From JAZGER01 sp036480335 (GTDB taxonomy: Bacteria; Pseudomonadota; Gammaproteobacteria; DSM-19610), in the NCBI GenBank assembly GCA_036480335.1, contig JAZGGH010000150.1, forward strand, positions 1-26,081: a stretch of 26,081 nt of DNA, given 5' to 3'. The notes under the pieces were generated by a model. It saw nothing but the letters and a program-made list of their open reading frames with translations, was not told the DNA's origin and did not search any database. Below, one piece after another: positions 1 to 9,000 of this stretch; positions within the stretch are counted from its first letter, which is position 1; the number at the start of each line of letters is the position of its first letter. Made by a program: the position numbers and the translations under genes.

Positions 1-125
1 GTTGAAAAAAGATGTTCCTGGAAAACGTCTGCACCGCGCATAGGAGGATTAACCTGATTCATGTATCGAAAAATGTATTCTACTAAACCCAGTGAGCTTG
101 CGGGACTTTTTCAACAGCCTGTTAG
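1..125. mobile_element. End of a short IS- or MITE-like element, cut by the window edge
   Basis: The window opens with GTTGAAAAA (1-9), and its exact inverted complement TTTTTCAAC lies at 107-115, inside the longer string GACTTTTTCAACAGCCTG. Ends of the type CAGGCTGTTGAAAAAGTC are common among insertion sequences and their non-autonomous derivatives, from general knowledge. No transposase fits in the ~100 bases between the two arms, so this is a MITE or an IS remnant. The outer left edge is outside the window. The right arm lies inside the 3' end of the PD40 gene and supplies its last codons. Confidence 0.5.
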
Positions 126-1292
126 AGTGCTAGTACTGTAATTTATAAAAGTAATGTAATCACCGTCACGACTGATAGATGAGGTGATGGCGCTGTCGCT
201 GCTAACAGCAACAGGCATTGTTTCACCCGTTATCTGATCATAAACAAATAAATTAGTTGTTGTCCTGAAAAAACTCGTAAACAGGATATAACGACCGTCA
301 TCACTGATTGATGGATAACTATTATTAAACTCATTATCGATAGTAGCTGTTACAGGAGTTGTTTCACCGGTTACCTGATCATGTACCAGGATGTCCCTGT
401 TTGTTTCGTGGTGGTTAAAGTGCCCTGTTACTGGATCGAGATTCCCATTCGGTTTAAACACAATAAAGCGACCATCGTAATTGAATATTGGCTTTCGATT
501 TCCATAAGCCAGGAAACGAGTTTCACCCGTTTCTCGGTCATGAATACGATTGACATCTACCCTTGGCCTTTGATCGTTATGTACAGTAAATGATACATAA
601 CGGCCATCGCCACTAATGGATGGGTTGGTTGAGTGGAAAGGCATTTCTGACCCATCACTGGCAACAGAGATGCGAGTCGTTTCGCCGCTTAGCTGATCAT
701 GAACAAATATGTCATCGACATTATTGTGGTCGTTGGGTACAAGATTGCTTGCGCTAGATCTAAAGGCAATATACTGACCGTCTGCACTGATTGACAACTG
801 AGTAGAGACACCATTGCCCTCAGAGCCATCACTGGCCACGGAAATGCGAGTATAGGCTTTCTGTCCCAAATAAAATGCATCAGCAGAGACGTTACTTGCT
901 TCACCTGCTTTGGTGGTACCACGGACAGCGATCAGAATTTTGTGTATTCCTTCAGCGGCCTGATCAAATGATTCACAGGAGCTGGTTTCACCTGCAGCGA
1001 TTGTCCCGATAACACACAAAGGCTCCCAATCACCAATCTCGGGTTGTTTCTGGCGACCTGTAACGGTGACATTATTAATCGGCACATTACCATCATTCGT
1101 CACTGTGTATTTCCAGGTTATGGCTTCACCAATGACAATTATTCGTGGTTTTGCATCACCTCCACGAGGCCCTAGTAGTGGTTTAAATGCACTTTTCCCA
1201 TTCGCCTCGATTTCTAGAATGGGGTTGAAAGCAGTGGCATTCACTGTACTGCAGAGCAGCATGCTTACCAGGATTAAAATATATTTTTTCAT
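111..1292 (-). CDS. Secreted beta-sandwich + PD40/TolB-like propeller protein, C-terminally truncated
   Basis: The 393-residue product starts with a signal peptide (about residues 1-19, ending STVNA). Next comes one beta-sandwich module of the DUF11/CARDB kind (about 22-145). It has the same landmarks as the five repeats in the neighbouring dehydrogenase: WKYTVTNDGNVPI, VTGRQKQP, GDWEPLC and two conserved Cys. The rest is a run of PD40-type propeller blades with the pattern SISADGQYIAF, SNLVPNDHNNVDDIFVHD, GETTRISVASDGSE. A full propeller needs more blades than are present. The reading frame ends as STLTGC-stop inside an element end (107-125), so the gene is very likely truncated by insertion. 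The ATG at 1292 has AAGG about 8 nt upstream. The product is probably periplasmic or extracellular, and its function is unknown. Confidence 0.75.
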   Translation of the reverse strand: MKKYILILVSMLLCSTVNATAFNPILEIEANGKSAFKPLLGPRGGDAKPRIIVIGEAITWKYTVTNDGNVPINNVTVTGRQKQPEIGDWEPLCVIGTIAAGETSSCESFDQAAEGIHKILIAVRGTTKAGEASNVSADAFYLGQKAYTRISVASDGSEGNGVSTQLSISADGQYIAFRSSASNLVPNDHNNVDDIFVHDQLSGETTRISVASDGSEMPFHSTNPSISGDGRYVSFTVHNDQRPRVDVNRIHDRETGETRFLAYGNRKPIFNYDGRFIVFKPNGNLDPVTGHFNHHETNRDILVHDQVTGETTPVTATIDNEFNNSYPSISDDGRYILFTSFFRTTTNLFVYDQITGETMPVAVSSDSAITSSISRDGDYITFINYSTSTLTGC

Positions 1293-1320
1293 TTGTTTTG
1301 CCTTGTTTAAAAGTACATTT

Positions 1321-1355
1321 CCAGTTGTACTGGGGCAAAGTGAACTCTGACCCAG
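1321..1355. other. Intergenic hairpins between two minus-strand genes
   Basis: Two overlapping inverted repeats sit in the 75-bp gap between the dehydrogenase stop and the PD40 gene start. One is CCAGT-TGT-ACTGG (1321-1333) and the other is CTGGG...CCCAG (1330-1355). The second encloses a GGGTCAGAGTTCACTTTG-like string that resembles motifs often seen beside REP-associated elements (recollection, not verified). They could attenuate read-through or be a repeat remnant. Confidence 0.35.
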
Positions 1356-1367
1356 AAATGTTGATAA

Positions 1368-4300
1368 CTACATTGCATCAATCCACTGTCCAATCACATT
1401 AACTGCTTCCTGATCAATCACATGACTCGAAAGCGGTGGCATTCTATTACCATCAAGTCGATTCATGCGCTGCCATAAAACGCTTTCAACTTTAGATCCG
1501 GGTTTGATGATCTGCGCACCATTAATACTCAGGTTACCAGCCTGCGGTGTAACGCCGATGGCTTTCATGTTGTTGTTGGAAATGCTGAGTCGCAAATCCA
1601 TATCAACCCCTGTTGTACCCTGAGGCTGATGACATTGCGCGCAGTTAACGTCCAGATAAGTCCGTGCCCGTTTTTCTATTGAAGCAGTATTATCTTCAAG
1701 AGCGGGTAGTGCAGAAAAATTGCCGGCACTACCAATCGAGCGATTAAACATGCCAATGTGATCCCAACTGCGCAACTGATTGTCGACAACGCCGTTATAA
1801 TCAAAGTCACGATTCAACTGCGGTGTTGTCAAACCCAGCGTAAAGTTTGCCGCTGCAGTATGGCAGGCGATGCAATCGGTGCGGCTTGGGTATTCATATA
1901 ACTGGGTGCGTGCTGTTCCGTTGCGAGTGGCAATGGTCAGCTCTTCTGTTTGCCGTCCTGATAATAGCGTTGCATCAGTGCCCTGTGCATTCCAGCGGTA
2001 GGTAAAACCTTGCCACCCTTGTTGCGTATGCAGAAGCAGGCGAGTTTCCAGACGTTTTCTGCTTGCTGGATCACCTTCTGTCATTTCCATTTCAAAATGT
2101 TTCACAACGACGCTACCCTGTGGGAATGCCCAGGAATTATCTGAATCGAAAGTCACTTTTTTATCATCAGGAACACCAACCCAGCGACGTTTGATTGCAT
2201 TGTCAGAATGGAACGGGTGATTAATGTCGTATTCAATGAAACCGCTGGCAATTTGCAGTGATGCAATGTTGGAGAATATACCGGTTTCAGATAACCGATC
2301 AGGAATGTTGCCGCCAGTACCCGCCGTTTCTACCAGTGCAGCAATACCCTGGGTACGAGAAACGACGTATAGCTCGCCATCGTTATCTTCTCCGAATGAT
2401 GTTGGGCGGCGAGCGGTTGCTAATGCCGTATTACCTGTAATCGTACTGCCATCATAATCAAGTGCTGAAACAACACCGGTGACAAAATCGGCATAGAGGT
2501 AGCGACCAATTAGCGACGGTGTTTTAGTGCCTCGATAGACATAGCCACCGATAACGGCAAACCCGACGCTATGGTCATAGGAAAATAGTGGGGGTATGAA
2601 ATCAGTCAGTGGTAAGGTATTGGCCGAATCATCGAAAATAGCCGTGCCTTCCAGAACACGCCAGCCATAGTTTCCACCGGATTCAATCAGATTGATTTCT
2701 TCAATATTGGATTCACCCACATCGCCCAGCCAGATATCGCCTGTCTGGCGATCAAATGAAAAGCGGAACGGATTGCGCAAACCATAAGCATAAATTTCTT
2801 CACGCACGCCAGCCTGACCAATAAACGGATTATCCGTCGGAATATCATAGGCGGCATTCGCGTTTTTCGGATGAACGTCGATTCTTAACAGGCTACCCAG
2901 TAAGGTGCCTTTATTTTGAGCATTGTTTGCGATATCGCCACCACTGCTGCCATCGCCCAGTGAAATATATAAATAGCCGTCCGGGCCAAATGCCAGCATT
3001 CCTCCATTGTGATTACCCGCAGGTTGTGGGATTTCCATTAGCACTTTTTCGCTACTGAGTTCTATCTGGTCGGAAACCGGATTCCAGGTAAAACGGGCGA
3101 TCACAGAGCGGCGAGGAATAGCCAGAGAATAGTGAACATATAAATAATGGTTTTGTGAAAAAGCAGGATCAAAGGCCAGCCCCAGCAGGCCCTGTTCACT
3201 GGCAAAGATAATGCGGCTACTGATATCCAGCACGACTCTTGTTTGAGTCACAGCAGGATCATTCGGGAACACGTGAATCAGGCCGTGTTGCTCTAACACA
3301 ACGAGGCGATTATCCGCAGGGTGTGCGGTCAGAAAAAGTGAATCGGCAAAACGCAAATTTGGAAATTTATCTTCCAGTGTGTAGTCACCCAGCGGCAGAC
3401 CTTCACCGGGAAGCGAAAGTGTCGCCAGTGGGGCGCGACTAGTCAAACCAAAGGGATCGGTTGTGGTTCCTCCGCCGGTATAAAATGCGAGGTTGGTTGC
3501 TTCAGTACGAGCACCCGTTGCACTGATGCTTTGTGCAAGAATGAGAGCTTTATAACTCCCCGAAATAGCCAAGCCTGTTGATGTACAGCTTTTCGTGGCC
3601 CCTGGTTGAATGAGAGTAATTGAGCAAAGGTCTTCCCAGTTACCCAGTGTTGGTAGTTTCTGGCGCCCACGAACGGCAACCGAATTCAGCGTTTTATTAC
3701 CTGTGTTGGTGACATGGTAAGCCCAGTTCACAGTGCTCCCGGTTGATACGGTTGGCCCTGGTTTTGCGGAGTTCTGAGCATTTACCTGAGTTTGTAAAGT
3801 CAGGGATAATTGTGGTGTAGTGCCAACACCACCGCTATAAAAAGCAATGTTTGTCGCTTCAGCACGACCCGTTGCATTGATATTTTGCGCAAGAATCAGA
3901 GATTTATACGTGCCTGAAATCGCTGCACTCGTAGACGTGCAATTTTTTGTTGTGCCGGGTTGAATACGACTGATCGTGCAAAGATCTTCCCAGCTGCCCT
4001 GAGCGGGTAATTTCTGGCGCCCACGAATACTAACTGTATCCAGCGTCGTATTGCCTGTATTTGTCACTGCGTAAGTCCAGTTCACAATGCTTCCGGTTGA
4101 TACGGAGGGCCCAGGTTTTGCCGAACTCTGAGCATTAATCAGCGTTTGTAACGACAGTGATGATTGTGTCGTTGTTGACCCTGTACCCTGGTAAAAAACA
4201 TCAGTTTTATCTTCAACATTTTCACCGGTCGCGAGTGATGATCGAGCGACAACCAACGCTTTATACGTGCCGGAAATTGCTAATGCGCTTGAGTTGCAGT

Positions 4301-5378
4301 TTTTGGTTGCACCAGCGGCAATGGTTGTGAAAGAACAAAAAGTTTCCCAGTCACCCAGTGCAGGCACTTTCTGGCGACCAGTAACGAGAACATTATGCAG
4401 AGCAGCATTGCCAGTGTTAGTTACAGAATAACGCCAGCTGACAGCACTTCCCGGCGGTACCGACGGGCCGGGCTTATTCGTTGCTAACCCATTCGCAGTG
4501 GTTCTTAAGGACAGGGAAAGCCGGCCTGCTGCCCCAGGCTCACCGGTGTAAAAAGCAATGGCTGAGTTTTCAACAGCAACGCTGGAGGGCGTTACCGCCC
4601 GTGCAACAATTAGTCTTTTATAGAGACCCAGGATGATTGTGTCAGTTGATGTGCAACGCCCCGTTGCACCAGGCTGGATGGATGCAATGGTGCAAAGTGA
4701 TTCCCAGTTTCCCAGTGTCGGTAATTTACGGCGACCTCTGACTTCAACCGCATTCAGGACAGTGGAACCACTATTGGTAACTGAGTAGGACCAGTGCGCC
4801 GTTGTATCTGTAGTCAGGGTTGGGCCAGGTTTTTCTGACGTAGGCAGACTGTTAGCGAGGATGTTCAACGACAGAGCTGGCACGCCACCCTGCTCACCTT
4901 TGTAGAAAGCGATAGCTGATGACTCGATGAAGTTTCCAGATGTGGCTGATGTACCACTCACAACAACCAATGCTTTGTAGGTGCCTGCAATCGCAAGATC
5001 GAACACATTACAGCTAGCTGAGTTACCCGGTGCTATGCTGCCAAGTGAACAGACCGTTTCCCAGGCACCTAGAGAGGGCACTTTCTGACGAACACGCACC
5101 TGGACATCCAGCATAGTAGAACGACGAGTATTGTTTACCGTATAGCTCCAGGTCAGATTACTGCCAATAGAAACTGTCGGACCAGGTTTGGCCGTGTTTT
5201 GTCCGTTCAGAGTTGCATCAACGGTAAAGGCATTTGCGCTATTGAAGGCTGCACTGACAGGTAGTATTAATACCGCCAGTAATGTGAGTATTAAACTCTT
5301 CAATGGTAAATATTTAGCACTCGAAAGCGTACTCGAAAAAATACGGGTTGATAAATTCTTTATAAAATGACACATCAT
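1368..5378 (-). CDS. Secreted multidomain PQQ-type sugar dehydrogenase with five beta-sandwich repeats and a diheme cytochrome-like C-terminus
   Basis: The product has 1336 residues. A hydrophobic signal segment (about 28-50) precedes five tandem beta-sandwich modules at about 51-163, 168-283, 287-401, 407-519 and 524-637. Each carries KPGP, W-x-Y-x-VTN, RGRQKLP, W-E-x-L/F-C and a second Cys. Residues ~665-1035 form a glucose/sorbosone-dehydrogenase six-bladed propeller, with AGNHNGGMLAFGPDGYLYIS (His ~790), GDGSSGGD, YAYGLRNPFRFSFD and ESGGNYGW. These match the PQQ-binding soluble sugar dehydrogenase family. The C-terminus (~1050-1336) has two heme motifs, CIACH (1169-1173) and CAQCH (1246-1250), with a downstream NRMPPL that may supply the axial Met. 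It resembles the HNE_0200-type domain found behind such propellers. Likely role: periplasmic or surface oxidation of a sugar or similar alcohol, with electrons passed to its own heme domain. The substrate cannot be read from the sequence. The start has GGGGAA upstream. Confidence 0.85.
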   Translation of the reverse strand: MMCHFIKNLSTRIFSSTLSSAKYLPLKSLILTLLAVLILPVSAAFNSANAFTVDATLNGQNTAKPGPTVSIGSNLTWSYTVNNTRRSTMLDVQVRVRQKVPSLGAWETVCSLGSIAPGNSASCNVFDLAIAGTYKALVVVSGTSATSGNFIESSAIAFYKGEQGGVPALSLNILANSLPTSEKPGPTLTTDTTAHWSYSVTNSGSTVLNAVEVRGRRKLPTLGNWESLCTIASIQPGATGRCTSTDTIILGLYKRLIVARAVTPSSVAVENSAIAFYTGEPGAAGRLSLSLRTTANGLATNKPGPSVPPGSAVSWRYSVTNTGNAALHNVLVTGRQKVPALGDWETFCSFTTIAAGATKNCNSSALAISGTYKALVVARSSLATGENVEDKTDVFYQGTGSTTTQSSLSLQTLINAQSSAKPGPSVSTGSIVNWTYAVTNTGNTTLDTVSIRGRQKLPAQGSWEDLCTISRIQPGTTKNCTSTSAAISGTYKSLILAQNINATGRAEATNIAFYSGGVGTTPQLSLTLQTQVNAQNSAKPGPTVSTGSTVNWAYHVTNTGNKTLNSVAVRGRQKLPTLGNWEDLCSITLIQPGATKSCTSTGLAISGSYKALILAQSISATGARTEATNLAFYTGGGTTTDPFGLTSRAPLATLSLPGEGLPLGDYTLEDKFPNLRFADSLFLTAHPADNRLVVLEQHGLIHVFPNDPAVTQTRVVLDISSRIIFASEQGLLGLAFDPAFSQNHYLYVHYSLAIPRRSVIARFTWNPVSDQIELSSEKVLMEIPQPAGNHNGGMLAFGPDGYLYISLGDGSSGGDIANNAQNKGTLLGSLLRIDVHPKNANAAYDIPTDNPFIGQAGVREEIYAYGLRNPFRFSFDRQTGDIWLGDVGESNIEEINLIESGGNYGWRVLEGTAIFDDSANTLPLTDFIPPLFSYDHSVGFAVIGGYVYRGTKTPSLIGRYLYADFVTGVVSALDYDGSTITGNTALATARRPTSFGEDNDGELYVVSRTQGIAALVETAGTGGNIPDRLSETGIFSNIASLQIASGFIEYDINHPFHSDNAIKRRWVGVPDDKKVTFDSDNSWAFPQGSVVVKHFEMEMTEGDPASRKRLETRLLLHTQQGWQGFTYRWNAQGTDATLLSGRQTEELTIATRNGTARTQLYEYPSRTDCIACHTAAANFTLGLTTPQLNRDFDYNGVVDNQLRSWDHIGMFNRSIGSAGNFSALPALEDNTASIEKRARTYLDVNCAQCHQPQGTTGVDMDLRLSISNNNMKAIGVTPQAGNLSINGAQIIKPGSKVESVLWQRMNRLDGNRMPPLSSHVIDQEAVNVIGQWIDAM
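3468..5228 (-). repeat. Five tandem coding repeats of ~345-360 bp
   Basis: Five in-frame copies of one beta-sandwich module lie back to back within the dehydrogenase gene. The last two (residues ~407-637) are the most alike, for example RGRQKLP, ATNIAFY against ATNLAFY, and NAQSSAKPGP against NAQNSAKPGP. This suggests recent duplication or gene conversion at that end. Copy number could vary between strains through recombination. Confidence 0.8.
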
Positions 5379-5549
5379 ATTTCGTTCCCCGGAATACAGT
5401 CTTTTAACGACTTTTATTGCCTGCCGATTTTTATTTTTATACGGCAGATACTATAAATTAAATAGAATCTAGCTCTTATTCTTTCTTATTGCAAGTGCGG
5501 TTGATATTTTGTCACATATACTAACGCTATGCTGGTAGTTTATTAATCC

Positions 5550-5575
5550 AGCGTATAGGGGAAAACCCTTACGCT
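5550..5575. other. Hairpin at the edge of the relic locus
   Basis: AGCGTA-T-AGGG, a five-base loop GAAAA and CCCTTACGCT form a 10-bp stem with one bulged T. No clear T-tract follows in either direction, so it is not a textbook terminator. It lies between the dehydrogenase promoter side and the first relic fragment. The stretch 5379-5549 holds no gene. It contains an A/T-rich segment and the inverted pair CTGCCG (5421-5426) / CGGCAG (5442-5447). Confidence 0.35.
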
Positions 5576-5589
5576 TGAATAAGATACCC

Positions 5590-5648
5590 TGTGCGGAAAA
5601 ATGCCTGTCTGTTATAAACGCATCAACCTGAAAGATCGGTATCTGTTT
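5590..5648 (-). pseudogene. Relic: N-terminal fragment of a PhzF-family gene
   Basis: Read on the minus strand, this stretch gives K-Q-IPIFQVDAFITDR. It matches the N-terminus of the intact PhzF-like gene at 11402-12208 (IPVFQVDAFTTD), and base-level similarity also continues. Nothing of the remaining ~250 codons is present. The fragment lies directly beside a fragment of eamA, just as the two intact genes adjoin, so it is the remains of a second copy of that locus. Confidence 0.8.
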
Positions 5649-5652
5649 TGTT

Positions 5653-5698
5653 GCGATAAACGACCACCCAGCGCATAGCCCAGTGCCGCAATCATGAG
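5653..5698 (-). pseudogene. Relic: internal fragment of an EamA/DMT transporter gene
   Basis: The minus strand encodes M-IAALGYALGGRLS. The intact transporter at 12211-13083 reads M-VAALGYALGGRLS, a single substitution over 14 residues. Only about 45 bp survive, between the phzF relic and the mocR relic, with the same order and strand as in the intact locus. Confidence 0.8.
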
Positions 5699-5699
5699 A

Positions 5700-6007
5700 C
5701 AGCTACGCAAAGAGTATCAACGGCAGATCACGATAATGACTAGCGCTGTGGGCAAATATTTTCCAGCAGAAACCCGCGTCACTCAACCACAGAGTGTTCG
5801 TCATCTGGATAGAATTGCCAGAAGGCATTGATGCACTGCAGCTCTGTCAACAGGCATTGAAAAAAAGCAATCAGCATCGCCCCAGGGCCAATTTTTTCAG
5901 CGACGCAACAACACCAGAATTTTATTCGCCTGAACTGCGCCCAGCCATGGAATGATCAACTGGAAAAAGCCATGATTACGCTAGGTCGGCTGGTGTATTC
6001 ATGCTGA
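5700..6007 (+). pseudogene. Relic: C-terminal fragment of a MocR-type regulator gene
   Basis: About 308 bp match the last ~100 codons of the intact regulator at 13229-14668. It opens QLRKEYQRQITIMTSAVGKY against QVRRDYQRQVAIMTRAVGKY. After VTQPQ a short deletion shifts the frame, and a further shift occurs near the AIEKRISIAPGP-equivalent. From there it reads ISIAPGPIFSAT, NFIRLNCAQPWNDQLEKAMI and stops at 6005-6007. There is no start, no DNA-binding domain and no PLP lysine. It is a decayed paralog fragment, not a functional gene. Confidence 0.88.
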
Positions 6008-6032
6008 ATAAACCCCATCACCATTATAATAC

Positions 6033-6052
6033 CCCCAGTATGACTACCGGGG
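6033..6052 (-). terminator. Putative terminator hairpin behind the GH16 gene
   Basis: CCCCAGTA (6033-6040), loop TGAC and TACCGGGG (6045-6052) pair over 8 bp with one G-U when read on the minus strand. The hairpin lies 10 bp past the GH16 stop codon. The tail on that strand is TATTATAAT rather than a clean T-run, so termination may be weak. Confidence 0.5.
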
Positions 6053-6061
6053 ATTGCTGAA

Positions 6062-9000
6062 TTATCGAACAGTTACTATTCGCTTATCAAAAACATCTTT
6101 CTGAACCCATCCATTACTGAACAGAAAAGTAATAACTTCATAGTCTTTACCCACAACTAACGCACTCCCTGTTTTTGAAACAGTGCCAGAAAAACCTTCA
6201 GATATAATCTTTTCAACAATCGCACCAGTAGTCAAATCTCTAAATTTGAAAATTGCATTTATGGTGCTGACGTTGTTAGGTACATTCATATCAGCAACAA
6301 TTTCCAGACCACCAGCATTTTGAATAACGCCAATGGTATTTAATTCGACTTTACCCGAGACTGGTGGTGGCGTCACTGGTGTTGTTGCCGCACCAGTAAT
6401 GGGAACCGTTATAGAGAATGTTTTACTACGTCTGCTATCAGTTACCCTTATAAACACGCTGTATGATTTACTGGTGTCTAATGATGGTAATGTCCATTCC
6501 CTGCCAATATCATGCTTGCCGAGTAGTGTTTGAAACCCAAGTATAGAATTTGATGCTGTGTCATCTAAAATAATACCACCTGTTTCATTATCACGAATGG
6601 TATATGAAATATTCACACCATCAACTAACAATGCCTGTTGTATTTCTATAACCCCCCTAACAGCAACAGAACTCGATTGATAATGTGCTGTGATATTCTT
6701 GAAAAAGGCATCAAAAAATATTGGTTCGCTAGTGCTATCAACATATTGAACAATACGATGCGATGTTAGTGCCTTCTTGTTATTGCCAACGGTTGTATTA
6801 TCTTTTATCAATACATCTACCGAATAAACACCCGTGCTGTTAATCAGTTTATCGAAAACGTAATCAAGAGAAACCGGATTGTTACCAGTGAACTGTACGG
6901 TTTTATTGATAACAGCAATTGGTTGTTCGATAGAGTATTTTCCGTTGTTTTGGTCAAAACCACTGACTTTAGCAAGGAACACAATCACTTTTGTTTCATT
7001 GACAGAACTGTGCGGTGTTAATTTTAATGTACCGCTTATTTGACCAGGTTGGCGCATTACATCACCGGAATCACTGTTATTGAATACGCGAGTAACTTCA
7101 ACCGCAGTATTATCATAAGCGACTGATGTAATGTTATTAACAACCTCTGTTGCATCAGGAATACCCAAAACACCACCAGTACCTTCCGGCACTTCTTTAT
7201 AAACACGAACATAATCAACTTCAAGAGTTTCATTCAGATCAGTGCTTGCATCCACATTGGTTATAAATCCAGTGTGCTGACTTGCCAGGGCAAGGTTCAG
7301 AATCAGATACATTTCTGTTTCGTCTTCGGGATTGATCAGTAAATCGCCACCGGAACGACTGATTGTGTGCATGAGTTTTCCATTCAGAAAATACTTAATA
7401 TGGTCATCGTTCCATTCAACCGCATAATTGTTGAATGTATTTGACAAGTCTGAAATCGCAGCTTTAATTTCTCGGGTGTTTCCATTTCTCAAACGGTTGC
7501 CAAAATGATTAGCAAATAAAACGCTGTTGGGTTTATCGCCGAGAAATTCAGAAATATCGATTTCATTTGTCCAGCGACCTTCCTTTGGAAATAACCAGAA
7601 AGCACCCCAGAAACCATTACCATCAGGTATTCTTGCGCGCATTTCAAAATACCCGTGTTTCTGTGCAAATAAACCCTGAGTAGTAATCGCACCCGTTGAA
7701 TACGGTCGATCTGACTGTGGTTTATTCAACATTTTAAGTTTTAATGTGCCATTGCTGACCTCAACAGCGTCCCTGTCATAGTAGTTTAATCGTCTTGGTA
7801 GTGTTGCTCGCCCACCAGGAATCCAGTTATTAGTGTTTAACTCAGTACCATTGAAATTCTCAACAAAAGTTGGCAGCCAGTATTTCTGACTAACATCTAT
7901 ATCAGTAACAACTGGTGGTTTAACAGGCGGTTTCGTTCCGATAATGGGTTCGATTTTTTCAAAGACCGGATTGTTACCAGCATCGGCGATAGACAGTTTC
8001 ATGGAGTATGATTGTGCGGTATCGAGTTGTTCTGTCATCAGATTCGGGAATATTTTATTTAACAAACCAACCAAAACCTCATCGGTGCCAATTTGCTTAG
8101 CAACTGGATTGCCAATAGTTGCACCGGATTCGTCTATAATAGAAAACGTCATGGTTGCGTTTGAAACGAGCAGAGACTGAACAATCTGTATATTGGCATT
8201 AACACTGATTCTATTCGTAATTGCGTTAAATGCTGGATTGATAGATTCAATAAACCCTTCAAAGTATTTTGCCGTGTGTATATTAGAATTAACGAATTGC
8301 ACTATTCGATGACCGCTTAATTGCTTCTTGTTTCCAGACACTAAATCCTTTACCAGAATATCAATAGCATAAACACCGGGATGAACAGTCACATCAGAAA
8401 AATCATAGTCGATTATTTCGGTCGATCCTGCACTGGAAAAAGTAAATTTTCTGACTATCGTTTTTTCAGGTAATGGATTGTTATAATACCGCCCATCCGA
8501 TTGAAAATTCTCAACTCGAAACAAAGAAACCAACACTTTTGATTTTATGTTATTACCAAGCGCAGTAACGGCAATCTTTCCGGTAATGGGTTGTGTCGTA
8601 TCAACAAATCGGTCAGGTTCTGAGCCTATACGCTTAACATTAACTGCGGTGCCATCAGCGGAATCTAAACTTACAGCAGTGTCGGCAACGGGTATATTTG
8701 CTGCTGGTATCGAAGCGTATTGCCCGTTTGGGGTTTCTTTGTAAACCCTGACATAGTCAACCTGAAAGCGATTCGGGAACACGGTGTTTTCATTGACAGG
8801 TTTAACGAAACCAAGTGTTTCGGTTGCGGTGGCAAGATTCAGAATAATGCTCATTTTTGAGTCTGCTTTTGAAACTGCCTCGGCGTCTGTCACAGAATGG
8901 ATAACCACACCATTGAAAATATAATCAATTTTCTCCGTTGTCCATTTAACCGCATAGGTATTGAAACCTTTGGATAAATCTTTGAAGGTTTGACTGGTAG

